This document shows positions 1 to 9,545 of a stretch of 64,000 nt of DNA, one piece after another. The stretch is from contig NZ_JAUFQT010000001.1 in NCBI RefSeq assembly GCF_030409905.1, forward strand, positions 1,014,001-1,078,000, written 5' to 3'. The translations under genes were made by a program, and so were the position numbers. Source of the DNA: Echinicola jeungdonensis. Lineage in GTDB: Bacteria > Bacteroidota > Bacteroidia > Cytophagales > Cyclobacteriaceae. Positions within the stretch are counted from its first letter, which is position 1, and every line of letters begins with the position of its first letter. Below the pieces are notes generated by a model. It ran no database searches. It had not been told where the DNA came from and saw only the letters and a list, made by a program, of their open reading frames with translations.

Positions 1-360
1 TGTCTGAACTTCCACCCCCTTCACGCAATCAATAACCATAATTACAGAGTCCACAGCAGTCAGGGTCCTATAGGTATCTTCGGCAAAATCCTGGTGACCA
101 GGGGTATCCAAAAGGTTGATTTTTACATCCCGGTATTCAAACCCCATCACAGAAGTTGCCACAGAAATCCCCCGTTGCTTTTCTATTTCCATCCAATCGG
201 ATTTGGCATGGGTGTCGATCTTATTGGATTTCACTGCCCCTGCCGTCTTAATGGCCCCTCCAAAAAGCAATAACTTTTCAGTAAGAGTAGTCTTACCGGC
301 ATCGGGGTGGGAGATAATACCGAAGGTTCTTCTTTTTTGTATTTCTTTGCTCAAATTCAT
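1..360 (-). CDS. prfC: Peptide chain release factor 3 (N-terminal part)
   Basis: This is the first 120 codons of a translational GTPase that runs off the left edge. The protein begins at an ATG at 360. It has a P-loop HPDAGKTT at residues 18-25, a switch region QRGISV near 62-67 and the G3 motif DTPGH at 85-89. The segment [10 protein letters not shown] followed by [11 protein letters not shown] is typical of RF3 rather than EF-G or LepA. RF3 recycles RF1 and RF2 from ribosomes after peptide release, using GTP. A TAnnTTTG box lies 28 bases upstream of the ATG. The family call is secure although about three quarters of the protein is missing. Confidence 0.93.
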   Translation of the reverse strand, partial: MNLSKEIQKRRTFGIISHPDAGKTTLTEKLLLFGGAIKTAGAVKSNKIDTHAKSDWMEIEKQRGISVATSVMGFEYRDVKINLLDTPGHQDFAEDTYRTLTAVDSVIMVIDCVKGVEVQT

Positions 361-387
361 GGCTCTGGAGATGCTAAATTCAAGCTG

Positions 388-395
388 CAAAGGTA
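388..395 (-). promoter_or_regulatory. Putative -7 box of the prfC promoter
   Basis: The minus strand reads TACCTTTG here, a full match to the Bacteroidota -7 consensus TAnnTTTG. It lies 28 bases upstream of the prfC ATG. No clear TTTG -33 box is seen at the usual distance, so the call rests on the -7 match and position. Confidence 0.4.
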
Positions 396-487
396 GCTTT
401 TTATATCGAAAGTTCTAAGGACTATAAAATCAATCCCCTGACCAGTTGAAGTTCTACCTTGAATTAGAAAGGCAAGTCGAAAATCAT

Positions 488-1723
488 TTAGGCAATAAAG
501 ACAGGTTCACTTTTAAATTCGGTAGAGGCTTCGGTGGCGCCTCTTAAAATAATCCTAAAGGTAGTTCCTTTGCCCAGTTCGGACTGATAAACAAAAATCC
601 TTCCCCGGTGATATCCTTCAATTATCCTTTTGGCAAGAGTAAGTCCAAGTCCCCAGCCTCTTTGCCGGGTGGTAAAGCCTGGATAGAATACACGTTTAAA
701 CATGTTCTTGTCAATCCCTTTGCCGGTATCGGAAATATCCACATGAACAAATTGTTCACTTTCTTTGACGATACTGATAGAAATCTCCCCTTTTCCTTTC
801 ATGGCATCCACTGCATTTTTGCAAATATTTTCAACCACCCATTCAAATAGGGATTTGTTCATCATCGCCTCCACTTCTTCTGCATGGGAATTTAACTTAA
901 TATCAACTTTACTGGAAATCCTGGGGCGGAGATAATTTACCGCCTCATCCACAACCTGGTACACGTTTTCTTGCTTGATCACCGGAGCACTTCCAATATT
1001 GCTAAATCGTTCCGTTACCATTTTCAATTTGGAAACATCTTTATCCAATTCACGGATAACTTCCTTATTTTCTTCCCATACAGGTGAATTCTTCAAATAA
1101 TCAATCCATGCCATTAAGGAGGCAATCGGAGTCCCCAACTGATGGGCAGTTTCTTTGGTCAACCCAGCCCAAACCCTGTTTTGTTCGGCGATTTTGGATT
1201 GGTTAAATACCGCATATGCCAATATTCCAAAAACAATAATGACAGAAAGTTGTACATAGGGGTAAAACTTTAGCCGGGTGAGCAATTCGGAATTGGTATA
1301 ATAAATGAATTGGTCCTCGTAAAGGGGAATAGGGTCATAATCGGCCTTCATCCGGATGATTTCCTTCCTCAGTTTTTTATCTATTTCCTCTTCGGTCGCA
1401 TTTCTTTTAAAATTGATATTTCGGTATTCCCCTGTTGGATTCCCGTATGAATCTGCCACTATTACAGGGATATTATGGTTTTCCTGGATAATGCCCTGAT
1501 AAATAAAAGTAAGGTTATCAGAATTGTTAGCAACATACTCCATGGCATTGGCATACAGGTTAATTTGCTTTTTTTCCCTTTCCTTAAGTTCTGCCACCAA
1601 AGTATTGGTATAATAAATGGAGCTTAAACTGATCACCAGCGAGGAAACAAAAATAATCCACTTTACCTTGCTTCTATTTTGATACAAATCCAGCCCTGCC
1701 AGATCCTGAAAACGATTCTTCAT
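488..1723 (-). CDS. Membrane sensor histidine kinase
   Basis: This is a 411-residue sensor kinase. Two membrane helices (about residues 22-42 and 155-175) enclose an extracytoplasmic sensing region of about 110 residues. The dimerisation/phosphoacceptor box ETAHQLGTPIASL carries the likely phosphorylated His194. The ATPase domain follows, with an N box (ENICKNAVDAM), a G1 box (DTGKGID) and a G2 box (GWGLGLTLAKRI). No HAMP or PAS domain is evident. No response regulator gene lies next to it, so its partner and signal are unknown. It is transcribed away from a 250-base gap that separates it from the ABC exporter genes. Confidence 0.88.
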   Translation of the reverse strand: MKNRFQDLAGLDLYQNRSKVKWIIFVSSLVISLSSIYYTNTLVAELKEREKKQINLYANAMEYVANNSDNLTFIYQGIIQENHNIPVIVADSYGNPTGEYRNINFKRNATEEEIDKKLRKEIIRMKADYDPIPLYEDQFIYYTNSELLTRLKFYPYVQLSVIIVFGILAYAVFNQSKIAEQNRVWAGLTKETAHQLGTPIASLMAWIDYLKNSPVWEENKEVIRELDKDVSKLKMVTERFSNIGSAPVIKQENVYQVVDEAVNYLRPRISSKVDIKLNSHAEEVEAMMNKSLFEWVVENICKNAVDAMKGKGEISISIVKESEQFVHVDISDTGKGIDKNMFKRVFYPGFTTRQRGWGLGLTLAKRIIEGYHRGRIFVYQSELGKGTTFRIILRGATEASTEFKSEPVFIA

Positions 1724-1970
1724 TACTTATTTAACGTTCCTTTACAGGCAATTCAGCCTGTATAAATAACTATTAATCCCCTGGCTTATTATAGATAAAC
1801 CCTGGAAATTAATTAAGGTTAAATATTCCCTTTCCCCTGTAAATTGGAACATATTTTAATAATAAACAAGCCATTAATACAGGTCCTGCCCCAATTGTAG
1901 ATCCATTTGAAACAGGAAAAACTCCCCCATCTTTAAAATAATTTTCAAAGACCCATTTTCAAAATTTATT

Positions 1971-3283
1971 TCAACTGGTTTGCTTGATCCATTTCCAAAG
2001 GGTTTTGTATCCTACCTTGGAACCATGAACCAAAACACCTATTCTGTAAACCTTTCCGGCCACCCAGGTGGTAAATAAAAATCCAAAAATCAAGAGGACC
2101 ATGGAAATCAATAAGTCAAATACAGGAATACCAAAGCTCGCCCTGCCCACCATAGCAATTGGAGAAGTAAATGGAATCACTGACAACCAAAAACTGATAT
2201 CGCTCTCCGGATCATCCAAAACAAAGATAAAAAGGGCAAAATAACTAGCTATCAATGGAATGGTCACTGGAAACATAAACTGTTGTGCATCTGCCGGAGA
2301 ATCTACTGCTGCCCCAATTGCCGCAAAAAATGCCCCATAAAGTAAATATCCCCCTAAAAAGTAGAACAAAAAGGTGAATACCAATTGAATAAAATCAATA
2401 CCCTGAAGGACCTGCATTATCTTGGCAATATCCCCGGTTGGCTCCATAGGGATATTACCACCAGTGCTTACCATATCCAAGGCTTGTTGCTGGGGCATTT
2501 GCATGCCAAAATACCCCATGACCACGGAGGAAACAACACTAATCAATACGATCCAAATCATAAATTGGGTAAGACCTACCGCCCCAATCCCAATGATTTT
2601 GCCGAGCATCAACTGAAATGGGCGAATAGAAGACAACAATATTTCTATAATACGGCTAGACTTTTCCTCTATCACCCCTTGCATGATTTGGGTACCATAA
2701 ACGAAAATAAAAGTGTAAATCAATATACCCGAAAGGAAACCAAGGGCATAATTCACCCCTGCATTGGTCAGTTGTTCCTTTCCTCCTTTGTCCAATGTTA
2801 CAGCTTGAATATTTACCTGAGTACGGAGTTGGTCAATCAGCTGGGGATCAATTCCTGATTGATATAGCCTAATATCTTCAATTTTTCTCTTGAGCTCCCT
2901 TTCAAGGTAGCCAACAAGACCAACATTCGGGTTCTTTGAGGAGTAAAATGTAATCCCTTTTGGAGAATTCATTTCAATATCTGGGATATAAAGAAACCCA
3001 AACCTTTCCCCTTCGTGAACCAGTTCTTTGGCTTCTTCAACAGATTTTTGGGAATAGGAAAAAGCATATTGCTCGTTGCTTTCCAAAAAAATGCTTCACT
3101 CTCATCCACTACTTCAATAATGCGCAATGCGTTTTCACCACTATCCTCTACCATTGAAATCCATAAAAAAATCCCCAAGATGGTGGGAAAAATCAAAGGG
3201 GTGATCAAGGTTACCAACAAAAATGACTTTTTTCTCACGCGGGCTAAATACTCCCTTTTGATCACCAAAAACACCTTATTCAT
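1971..3283 (-). pseudogene. ABC-2 type exporter permease, frameshifted
   Basis: Two overlapping reading frames together make one ABC-2/NatB-like permease of about 437 residues. The first frame begins with an ATG at 3283 and gives a basic N-terminus and one membrane helix, reading DESEAFF. The second frame, entered near 3086, continues with ESNEQYAFSYSQ and the C-terminal bundle of about five membrane helices. The break is a run of seven T on the minus strand (3085-3091); eight T would restore one frame. The gene overlaps the end of the ATPase gene upstream by 8 bases, as in an intact two-gene exporter operon. It may be a sequencing error, a true mutation or slippage-controlled. The substrate is unknown. 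Confidence 0.85.
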
Positions 3284-4178
3284 AATTATACTCTTTTACT
3301 TTTTGGATAAAAATTTCACCAATGGAGGGGATGACCTCTTCAAATCCCAACACCTCACCATAATCCAAAAGTTGACGCAAAACTTCATTTGTCGATTTCC
3401 CGGACAATGAAAGATCAAAACAGGTCACTCCTTCCCTTTCTACTGGAAGGACATTATCAAAAGGCAGGGCATCGGAATATTTTTTTAATTTAACCGCAAA
3501 CCTATCAGTCCTGGCTTCATTTTTTAATTTTTTTACCGGGCCATCCAAAACTTTCCTAGATTGGTGGATCATGGCAATATGGTCACAAAGGAGCTCAACG
3601 GATTCCATCCGATGAGTGGACAGGATAATGGTTACCCCCTGATCCCTCAGTTCAAGGATTTCATTTTTTATCAATTCAGCATTGACTGGATCAAATCCTG
3701 AAAAAGGCTCATCCAAAATCAAAATTTTTGGTGAATGGATGACGGTGGCCACAAACTGAACCTTTTGGGCCATTCCTTTGGATAAGTCTTCCACTTTTTT
3801 TTCCCTCCATGCAGCCATATCGAGTTTATCCAGCCAAAAAGCAACTTTTTCCTTGGCAAAGCTAGCACTCAACCCTTTCAAACGTGCCAGGTAAAGTAAT
3901 TGCTCCCCTACTTTCATCCTTTTGTACAAACCTCTTTCCTCTGGCAGATATCCTATATTTTGGATATGCCGAGGAGAAAGAGGCGCCTCATTGATCAATA
4001 CCTCCCCACTATCTGCCCCAATTATTTGGTTGATGATACGGATCAAAGTAGTTTTTCCGGCCCCGTTTGGCCCCAACAATCCAAAAACAGATCCAGATGG
4101 AACTTTTAAATCCAAATCGGTCAGGGCATATTGCTGACCATACTTTTTATTAAGTTTTTCAACTTTTAATATATCCAA
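3276..4178 (-). CDS. ABC transporter ATP-binding protein (NatA-like)
   Basis: This 300-residue ATPase would energise the permease encoded just downstream. It has Walker A GPNGAGKTT at residues 36-44, the signature LSKGM at 132-136, Walker B ILILDE at 152-157 and an H-loop STHRM. The C-terminal 90 residues form the extra domain seen in the NatA/CcmA-like group, and the architecture fits an ABC-2 export system. The start codon is an ATG at 4178. Its stop overlaps the permease start, which indicates translational coupling. The ATPase is intact while the partner is broken, so it would be useless alone unless the frameshift is suppressed or is an error. Confidence 0.9.
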   Translation of the reverse strand: MDILKVEKLNKKYGQQYALTDLDLKVPSGSVFGLLGPNGAGKTTLIRIINQIIGADSGEVLINEAPLSPRHIQNIGYLPEERGLYKRMKVGEQLLYLARLKGLSASFAKEKVAFWLDKLDMAAWREKKVEDLSKGMAQKVQFVATVIHSPKILILDEPFSGFDPVNAELIKNEILELRDQGVTIILSTHRMESVELLCDHIAMIHQSRKVLDGPVKKLKNEARTDRFAVKLKKYSDALPFDNVLPVEREGVTCFDLSLSGKSTNEVLRQLLDYGEVLGFEEVIPSIGEIFIQKVKEYNYE

Positions 4179-4435
4179 TGCTGATTGTTCTTAATTTAAA
4201 CTCCGGTAATAATAACAAAAATCATAGCCTTACACCAACCAGAGAAACATAATTAAATTCATTACCTTTTTCCCTTACATTAATTTTTGAATAACCACTT
4301 GCCTAAGAGCTGGACATTAGAATGAAAAGAATCGGTTGGATAAGTGAATTCAATCAAAAAATTGTTTCATCCTTGAAGTCGGTGGTCTTTTTTTAAACAA
4401 TAAGGTTTTAGGAACTATAAAAAATGCCAATTGAA

Positions 4436-5329
4436 TTATTTTAAAACCAAAGACCCCACAGAAACATCAAACTCAAATGTCAACAAATTTTCGGCATTTT
4501 CGCGGTACCCTTTGCTTACATAGGTTTTATTACCTTTTTCTACTAAATGGCCGGGGAGACTGGTACGGCACATGGCTGTGGATTTAATTTTCACCCGGTA
4601 AGAGTATTGGGTAGGTGGCAAAACCACATATACCGCTCCAGCACCAACTGTTGTGGCTATCCGACAGGATTTTTTGATGGATACCGGGTCTGGAAAATTC
4701 AGGTTGACTTTTCCATAATTCACATCAAAAATGACCTGACTTGCATTGGCATGGCCAATATTTACGGCATTTACAGTCCCCATATTAACCTTTACCATCA
4801 TGGTATCCATTTCGGAAGGATTGTGTTCATGACCTTTATAATTCAGGTCAACATCAGCAGTTACCGTTTTGATTTTACACTTTTTGACATTGAGTTCTGA
4901 CAAATCCAAATTGGCCTTCCCAATCTCAAAATTAAAGTTGAGATCATATGTGAATTTTTCACAAAGGCCTACATCCCAAGTATGGTCAAAATTGGCTTGT
5001 TTATTGGAAAAAATTTTGGAAGAGAGGCTTTTTCCCAGGTTTTCATTTTCGACATTTTGATGATTAAGGACCACCTTAAGCACATTATTATCAATGCTGT
5101 ATTGAAAATCCGGTAAGATATTTACTTTCGAAAGGTGCCCATGAATATGAATTGGACTGGTGATATAACGCTTTCCAATATCAGAAACCCCTTTATAAGA
5201 TGAAAAATCCAATTGCACTAAATTAAACCCGTGCTTTTTCTCTACCGTAAATTCTTTTATTATTTGAGCATCCACTTGCTGAGACAACCCAAACACTATA
5301 AACACAAATAAGCACAATTTATTCAACAT
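4436..5329 (-). CDS. Secreted protein of unknown function, adhesin-like beta fold
   Basis: This 297-residue protein begins with a signal peptide ending near VDAQ. The mature part is rich in alternating hydrophobic and polar residues with many short strands. It loosely resembles the DUF4097 / head-GIN putative adhesins of Bacteroidota, which form a right-handed beta fold. That resemblance is by pattern only and no catalytic motif is visible. It lies alone downstream of the dnaJ terminator, so it is probably transcribed separately. Five Cys are present in the mature part. Confidence 0.6.
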   Translation of the reverse strand: MLNKLCLFVFIVFGLSQQVDAQIIKEFTVEKKHGFNLVQLDFSSYKGVSDIGKRYITSPIHIHGHLSKVNILPDFQYSIDNNVLKVVLNHQNVENENLGKSLSSKIFSNKQANFDHTWDVGLCEKFTYDLNFNFEIGKANLDLSELNVKKCKIKTVTADVDLNYKGHEHNPSEMDTMMVKVNMGTVNAVNIGHANASQVIFDVNYGKVNLNFPDPVSIKKSCRIATTVGAGAVYVVLPPTQYSYRVKIKSTAMCRTSLPGHLVEKGNKTYVSKGYRENAENLLTFEFDVSVGSLVLK

Positions 5330-5372
5330 ACGAATAAATTACGACTACCATAAAAAAAGGTTTCCTTACTAC

Positions 5373-5401
5373 AAAAAAAGCCGGATTTTCATCCGGCTTT
5401 T
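5373..5401 (-). terminator. Rho-independent terminator after dnaJ
   Basis: The stem GCCGGAT/ATCCGGC (5380-5386 with 5391-5397) has a TTTC loop and is extended by A-T pairs. Seven A on the plus strand give a U-tract for minus-strand transcripts. It lies 25 bases past the dnaJ stop. Confidence 0.85.
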
Positions 5402-5425
5402 ATATTTTCTTAAATGGATTTCCTT

Positions 5426-6541
5426 TTAAAAGAACTCCTTCATTTTATCAAACAAGCTCTTTTCGGAATTTCCTGGATCGGGAATAAAATTCTCCGAATC
5501 TCTTAAGGATTCCAATTTTTCTCTTTCCTCTTTAGTAAGCTGTTTGGGTGTCCAAACATTGACATGGATCAATTGATCCCCTCGACCATATCCATTCAAA
5601 TCCTTGATCCCTTTCCCTTTTAGCCGCAAAATTTTACCACTTTGGGTACCTGGGTCAAGTTTGATTTTCACCTTTCCATCGATGGTTGGGACCTCAATAT
5701 GAGCACCCAATGCAGCATCAATAAAGCTGGCATAAAGATCATAAACCACATTATTACCATCTCTTTGAAGGATTTCATCCTCAATTTCTTCAATGACAAT
5801 CAATAGGTCTCCAGCCATCCCTCCAGGGATCTCATTACCTTTTCCTGAAAGGCTCAACTGCATTCCATCAGCTACACCACCAGGAATGTTAATTGGAATC
5901 ACCTCTTCTTTTATTTCCAAACCTCTGGCATCCGCATGGTCGGGCTTTTTGTCAATCATTTGCCCGCTTCCCCCACAATTAGGGCAAGTGCTTGCTGAAA
6001 CCATCTGACCAAGCATGGTGTTGACCACTTTTTTGATCTGTCCTGTTCCCTGACAGGTTGAGCAAGACTTAAACGTCACTCCATCAGCAACTATCTGGCG
6101 TTTAACTTTGATTTTTTTCTCAACACCATTAGCTACTTCCTTAAGGTTCAATTTTAATTTTACACGAAGGTTGGTTCCTTTTTTGGCCCTTCTTCCACCA
6201 CGGGCTCCCCCGCCAAAGAAAGACTCAAATCCGCCTCCTCCACCAAAAATATCACCAAATTGGGAGAAGATGTCATCCATATTCATGCCAGCACCGCCGC
6301 CAAATCCGCCATTTCCACTGACGCCTTGGTGGCCAAAACGATCGTATCGCTCCCTTTTTTCGGCATTGCTTAACACCTCATAAGCTTCCGCAGCTTCTTT
6401 AAATTTTTCTTCCGCACTTTTGTCATCCGGATTTTTGTCCGGATGATATTTTAGGGCAAGTTTACGGTAAGCTTTTTTAATTTCTCCCTGGCTAGCATCT
6501 TTGGATACGCCTAAAATTTCGTAATAGTCTCTTTTTGTCAT
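5426..6541 (-). CDS. dnaJ: Chaperone DnaJ with a reduced zinc-binding region
   Basis: This is the 371-residue Hsp40 co-chaperone of DnaK. The J domain carries the HPD motif at residues 33-35. A Gly/Phe-rich region follows (about 72-120), then a cysteine region, then the two substrate-binding beta domains. A standard DnaJ has four CxxCxGxG repeats; only two are present here, at 160-167 and 186-193. The segments where repeats 1 and 4 belong contain no Cys. By homology the retained pair corresponds to zinc centre II, needed for work with DnaK, while centre I is lost. The gene follows grpE by 5 bases and ends in a terminator. dnaK is not in the window. Confidence 0.95.
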   Translation of the reverse strand: MTKRDYYEILGVSKDASQGEIKKAYRKLALKYHPDKNPDDKSAEEKFKEAAEAYEVLSNAEKRERYDRFGHQGVSGNGGFGGGAGMNMDDIFSQFGDIFGGGGGFESFFGGGARGGRRAKKGTNLRVKLKLNLKEVANGVEKKIKVKRQIVADGVTFKSCSTCQGTGQIKKVVNTMLGQMVSASTCPNCGGSGQMIDKKPDHADARGLEIKEEVIPINIPGGVADGMQLSLSGKGNEIPGGMAGDLLIVIEEIEDEILQRDGNNVVYDLYASFIDAALGAHIEVPTIDGKVKIKLDPGTQSGKILRLKGKGIKDLNGYGRGDQLIHVNVWTPKQLTKEEREKLESLRDSENFIPDPGNSEKSLFDKMKEFF

Positions 6542-6546
6542 AATTA

Positions 6547-7164
6547 TTAAGATCCAATGACTACCTTGGCAAACCTCACTACTTTATCACCAAGCATATA
6601 GCCTTTTTCCACCACATCTATTACCTTTCCTTTCATATCTTCACTTGGAGCAGGAATTTTTGTGATTGCTTCCTGATGTTCGGAATCAAAATCTTTTCCA
6701 ACTTGGTCTTCCATAACCTTGAGCCCTTTGGACTCCAATACCTTAATCAGCTTATTATAAATGAGCAAGCTTCCTTCAAGGGCATTTTTATCTCCCCCTT
6801 CTTTTTCCTCAGCTTTGATAGCCCTCTCAAAATCATCCACAACAGGAATAAGGTCCTTCAAAACATCTTCAGACGCTGTTTTGATCAATTCCAACCTCTC
6901 CTTGCTAGTTCTCCTCCTGTAATTTTCAAATTCGGAATAAAGCCTCAGGAACTTGTCCTTCAATTCCTGGTTTTCAATTTGAAGCTTTTCTTCAGCTGAC
7001 AATTCTTCCTTTTCCTGAGCTTCCTGGTTCTCTTCAGCCTCTGCCTCTTGGTTTTCCGTACCCTTCTCGGCTTTAATGTTTTGTTCTTGCTCTCCAACCT
7101 GCTCTTCTGAAGCTAATTTATCCTTATCCATTTTCTCTTTTGATATGTTTTCTTTCTCAGTCAT
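6547..7164 (-). CDS. grpE: Nucleotide exchange factor GrpE
   Basis: This is a 205-residue DnaK nucleotide exchange factor. The first 70 residues are extremely rich in Glu, Lys and Gln, and a long coiled coil follows. The C-terminal beta domain contains the family segment [17 protein letters not shown]. The acidic N-terminal extension is longer than in E. coli but common in Bacteroidota. It is the first gene of the grpE-dnaJ pair. Confidence 0.95.
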   Translation of the reverse strand: MTEKENISKEKMDKDKLASEEQVGEQEQNIKAEKGTENQEAEAEENQEAQEKEELSAEEKLQIENQELKDKFLRLYSEFENYRRRTSKERLELIKTASEDVLKDLIPVVDDFERAIKAEEKEGGDKNALEGSLLIYNKLIKVLESKGLKVMEDQVGKDFDSEHQEAITKIPAPSEDMKGKVIDVVEKGYMLGDKVVRFAKVVIGS

Positions 7165-7209
7165 AATAAATTTGATACACTAAAGCACCCACATCTTATC
7201 AATTAGTTT

Positions 7210-7237
7210 GCCACTTTCTTTTTCCTGACAAAGTGGC
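7210..7237. repeat. Inverted repeat between obg and grpE
   Basis: GCCACTTT at 7210-7217 and AAAGTGGC at 7230-7237 are perfect inverted arms with a 12-base spacer. The hairpin starts directly after the obg stop and lies 46 bases upstream of the grpE start. No U-tract follows on the minus strand, so it is not a standard terminator. It does not match the CIRCE heat-shock operator. Confidence 0.6.
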
Positions 7238-7238
7238 A

Positions 7239-8231
7239 TTATTCTACTATTGCCTTCCAAATCAAATCTTTCAACCTGTCAAGGTTATATGCACTTACTG
7301 AGGAAACAAACAGATAATCTACTCCTTCCGGCACATCTGATTTCATTTCTTCCATCAACTCTTCATCTAACATATCAGATTTGGAAAGGGCCAATATCCT
7401 CCTTTTATCCAATAACTCAGGGTTGTATTTCTTTAGTTCCTTTACCAGTATTTCATATTCCTTTTTGATACTGTCAGCATCCACTGGAACCATAAATAAT
7501 AAAATGGAGTTCCTTTCGATATGTCTTAAAAAGCGAATTCCCAAGCCTTTACCTTCAGCGGCACCCTCGATTATACCTGGAATATCTGCCATGACAAAGG
7601 ATTTGTCTCCACGATAAGGCACTACTCCCAAATTGGGCACCAAGGTGGTAAAAGGGTAATCCCCGATTTCTGGCTTAGCTGCCGAGATACTGGATAACAG
7701 GGTAGATTTACCAGCATTGGGAAATCCCACTAATCCCACATCGGCCAACAATTTTAACTCCAGGATTATCCATTCTTCTATTCCCGGTTCTCCTGGTTGG
7801 GCATAATGCGGGGCTTGATTGGTTGAAGTTTTAAAATGATCATTTCCAAGACCTCCTCTTCCCCCTTTGGTTAAAACAACTTCCTGATCATGCTCGGTAA
7901 TTTCAAACCGCACGTCTCCTGTTTCCGCATCCTTAGCCACGGTTCCCAACGGAACTTCCAAAATCACATCTGCACCGTCTTTCCCCTTTCTACGGCCTCC
8001 TTCCCCACCATTTCCATTTTTAGCGATGACGTGCTTTCTATATTTAAGGTGTAGCAAAGTCCAAAGCTGGGAATTTCCCCTAAGGATAATATGGCCACCT
8101 CTCCCTCCATCTCCTCCATCAGGCCCACCCTTAGGCACATGCTTTTCCCGGCGGAAGTGGGCAGACCCAGCTCCACCAGCACCCGACCGGGAACAAAACT
8201 TTACATAATCAATAAAATTCGAATCTGCCAC
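7239..8231 (-). CDS. obg: GTPase Obg/CgtA
   Basis: This 330-residue protein is the essential ribosome-associated GTPase involved in 50S maturation and stress signalling. Residues 1-158 form the Gly-rich Obg fold (for example GGDGGRGG and GGRGGLGN). The G domain follows, with the P-loop [11 protein letters not shown]3 motif DIPGIIEG and G4-type SKSD. The protein stops soon after the G domain, so it lacks the extra C-terminal OCT domain of Gram-positive Obg, as in most Bacteroidota. It is downstream of adk on the same strand. Confidence 0.95.
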   Translation of the reverse strand: MADSNFIDYVKFCSRSGAGGAGSAHFRREKHVPKGGPDGGDGGRGGHIILRGNSQLWTLLHLKYRKHVIAKNGNGGEGGRRKGKDGADVILEVPLGTVAKDAETGDVRFEITEHDQEVVLTKGGRGGLGNDHFKTSTNQAPHYAQPGEPGIEEWIILELKLLADVGLVGFPNAGKSTLLSSISAAKPEIGDYPFTTLVPNLGVVPYRGDKSFVMADIPGIIEGAAEGKGLGIRFLRHIERNSILLFMVPVDADSIKKEYEILVKELKKYNPELLDKRRILALSKSDMLDEELMEEMKSDVPEGVDYLFVSSVSAYNLDRLKDLIWKAIVE

Positions 8232-8321
8232 GTTTAATATTATTTACCCATAAATAAAATTGGCTAAGAACAAGCTCTTAGCCAATAAGATTTCCCACAA
8301 AGGTACAATTAATTTTCAGGA

Positions 8322-8894
8322 TTAATACCGGTCGATCACTGCACAGATCAGACTAAATATCTCATCAATCTCACCTACCCCATATATTCCGGAAAATTTC
8401 CCTTGCTCTTTGTAATAAGTTGCCACAGGAAGAGTCTCCTCCTGGTAAACTTTAATTCTTGTATTGATTTTTTCCTCATCCTGGTCGTCAGCTCTCCCTG
8501 ATGTTTTTCCTCTCCCTCTTATCCTTTCTTTCAATTCCTCTTCAGGGACCTCCAAAGCTATCATACCGGAGATATCCATTGATTTTTCCTCTAATAAATT
8601 GTCCAAGGCTTCCGCTTGGGCGACCGTCCGTGGAAATCCATCAAAAATAAAACCCTTAACGTCCGGAGAATTTTTTATTTTATCGTCAACCATTCCAATG
8701 ACTACTTCATCAGGAACAAGCCTTCCCTCATCCATATATTTACGGGCAAGCTTTCCTAGCTCAGTACCATTTCCCAAGTGCTTTCTAAAAAGATCCCCGG
8801 TGGAAATGTGTTCCAGTTCATATTTATCAATAAGTTTTTCACTTTGTGTCCCCTTTCCGGCACCAGGAGGTCCAAATAAAACGATATTAAGCAT
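8322..8894 (-). CDS. adk: Adenylate kinase
   Basis: This 190-residue enzyme converts AMP + ATP to 2 ADP. It has the P-loop GPPGAGKGTQ near the N-terminus, the AMP-site segment STGDLFRKH and FDGFPRTVAQAEAL, and the lid arginines in RGRGKTSGRADD. The lid is short and lacks the four zinc-binding Cys, which is the short-form enzyme common in Bacteroidota. It sits between hpt and obg on the same strand, 38 bases after hpt. Confidence 0.96.
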   Translation of the reverse strand: MLNIVLFGPPGAGKGTQSEKLIDKYELEHISTGDLFRKHLGNGTELGKLARKYMDEGRLVPDEVVIGMVDDKIKNSPDVKGFIFDGFPRTVAQAEALDNLLEEKSMDISGMIALEVPEEELKERIRGRGKTSGRADDQDEEKINTRIKVYQEETLPVATYYKEQGKFSGIYGVGEIDEIFSLICAVIDRY

Positions 8895-8932
8895 GATGTT
8901 TAATTTTAAAGATTGTATCCGGCCGAAACCGC

Positions 8933-9460
8933 TTATTTAAGTTGATAAATTTCTTTAATATTCCTTCCCACCCCCTCATAGTCCATCCCATATCCTACGA
9001 CAAACTTATTGGGTATTTCAAAGCCAATGTATTCTACATCTACAGGAGCCCTTAAAGCTTTGGGCTTAAACAACAAACTGACAACCGCTACATTTTTTGG
9101 CTTTTTTTCCTTTACTGCTTTTAGCATATGTTCAATGCTTCGCCCGGTATCAACAATATCTTCCACGATCAAAACTTCCCGTCCCTCCAACTCCTCATTC
9201 AACCCAATCAACCCATTTATTTTCCCTGTAGAACTCATCGATTCATAGGAGGAAATTTTGACAAAGGAAACTTCCACCTCCAGGTCAATTTTTTTGAGAA
9301 GGTCCGAGAGAAACATAAAAGAACCATTGAGAACCCCAATTACCAAAGGCGTTTTCCCTTTATAATCTGTTGTCAATTGATCTCCCAACTCGGCAACTCT
9401 TTTTTTCAGATCCTCCTCAGGAATAAAGGAAACAAACTGTTTGTCTTTTAGTGTAATCAT
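8933..9460 (-). CDS. hpt: Hypoxanthine phosphoribosyltransferase
   Basis: This 175-residue purine salvage enzyme makes IMP or GMP from hypoxanthine or guanine and PRPP. The PRPP-binding motif is VLIVEDIVDTG. Flanking motifs NGSFMFLSDL and the C-terminal base-binding part (FVVGYGMDYEG) match the family. It is followed on the same strand by adk, so two nucleotide enzymes are adjacent. Confidence 0.94.
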   Translation of the reverse strand: MITLKDKQFVSFIPEEDLKKRVAELGDQLTTDYKGKTPLVIGVLNGSFMFLSDLLKKIDLEVEVSFVKISSYESMSSTGKINGLIGLNEELEGREVLIVEDIVDTGRSIEHMLKAVKEKKPKNVAVVSLLFKPKALRAPVDVEYIGFEIPNKFVVGYGMDYEGVGRNIKEIYQLK

Positions 9461-9545
9461 ATGATTAACAAAAATGCCCTATATCAGGGCAATACAAATA
9501 TAGAGAAATTTGGTGGCCCATTCCTATTAATATAGGGACAAAGGC

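Noticed and set aside
2385..2858. A 157-residue plus-strand frame within the permease gene
   Set aside because: It is opposite a recognisable membrane protein, is rich in His and has no signal or domain; it is a shadow frame.
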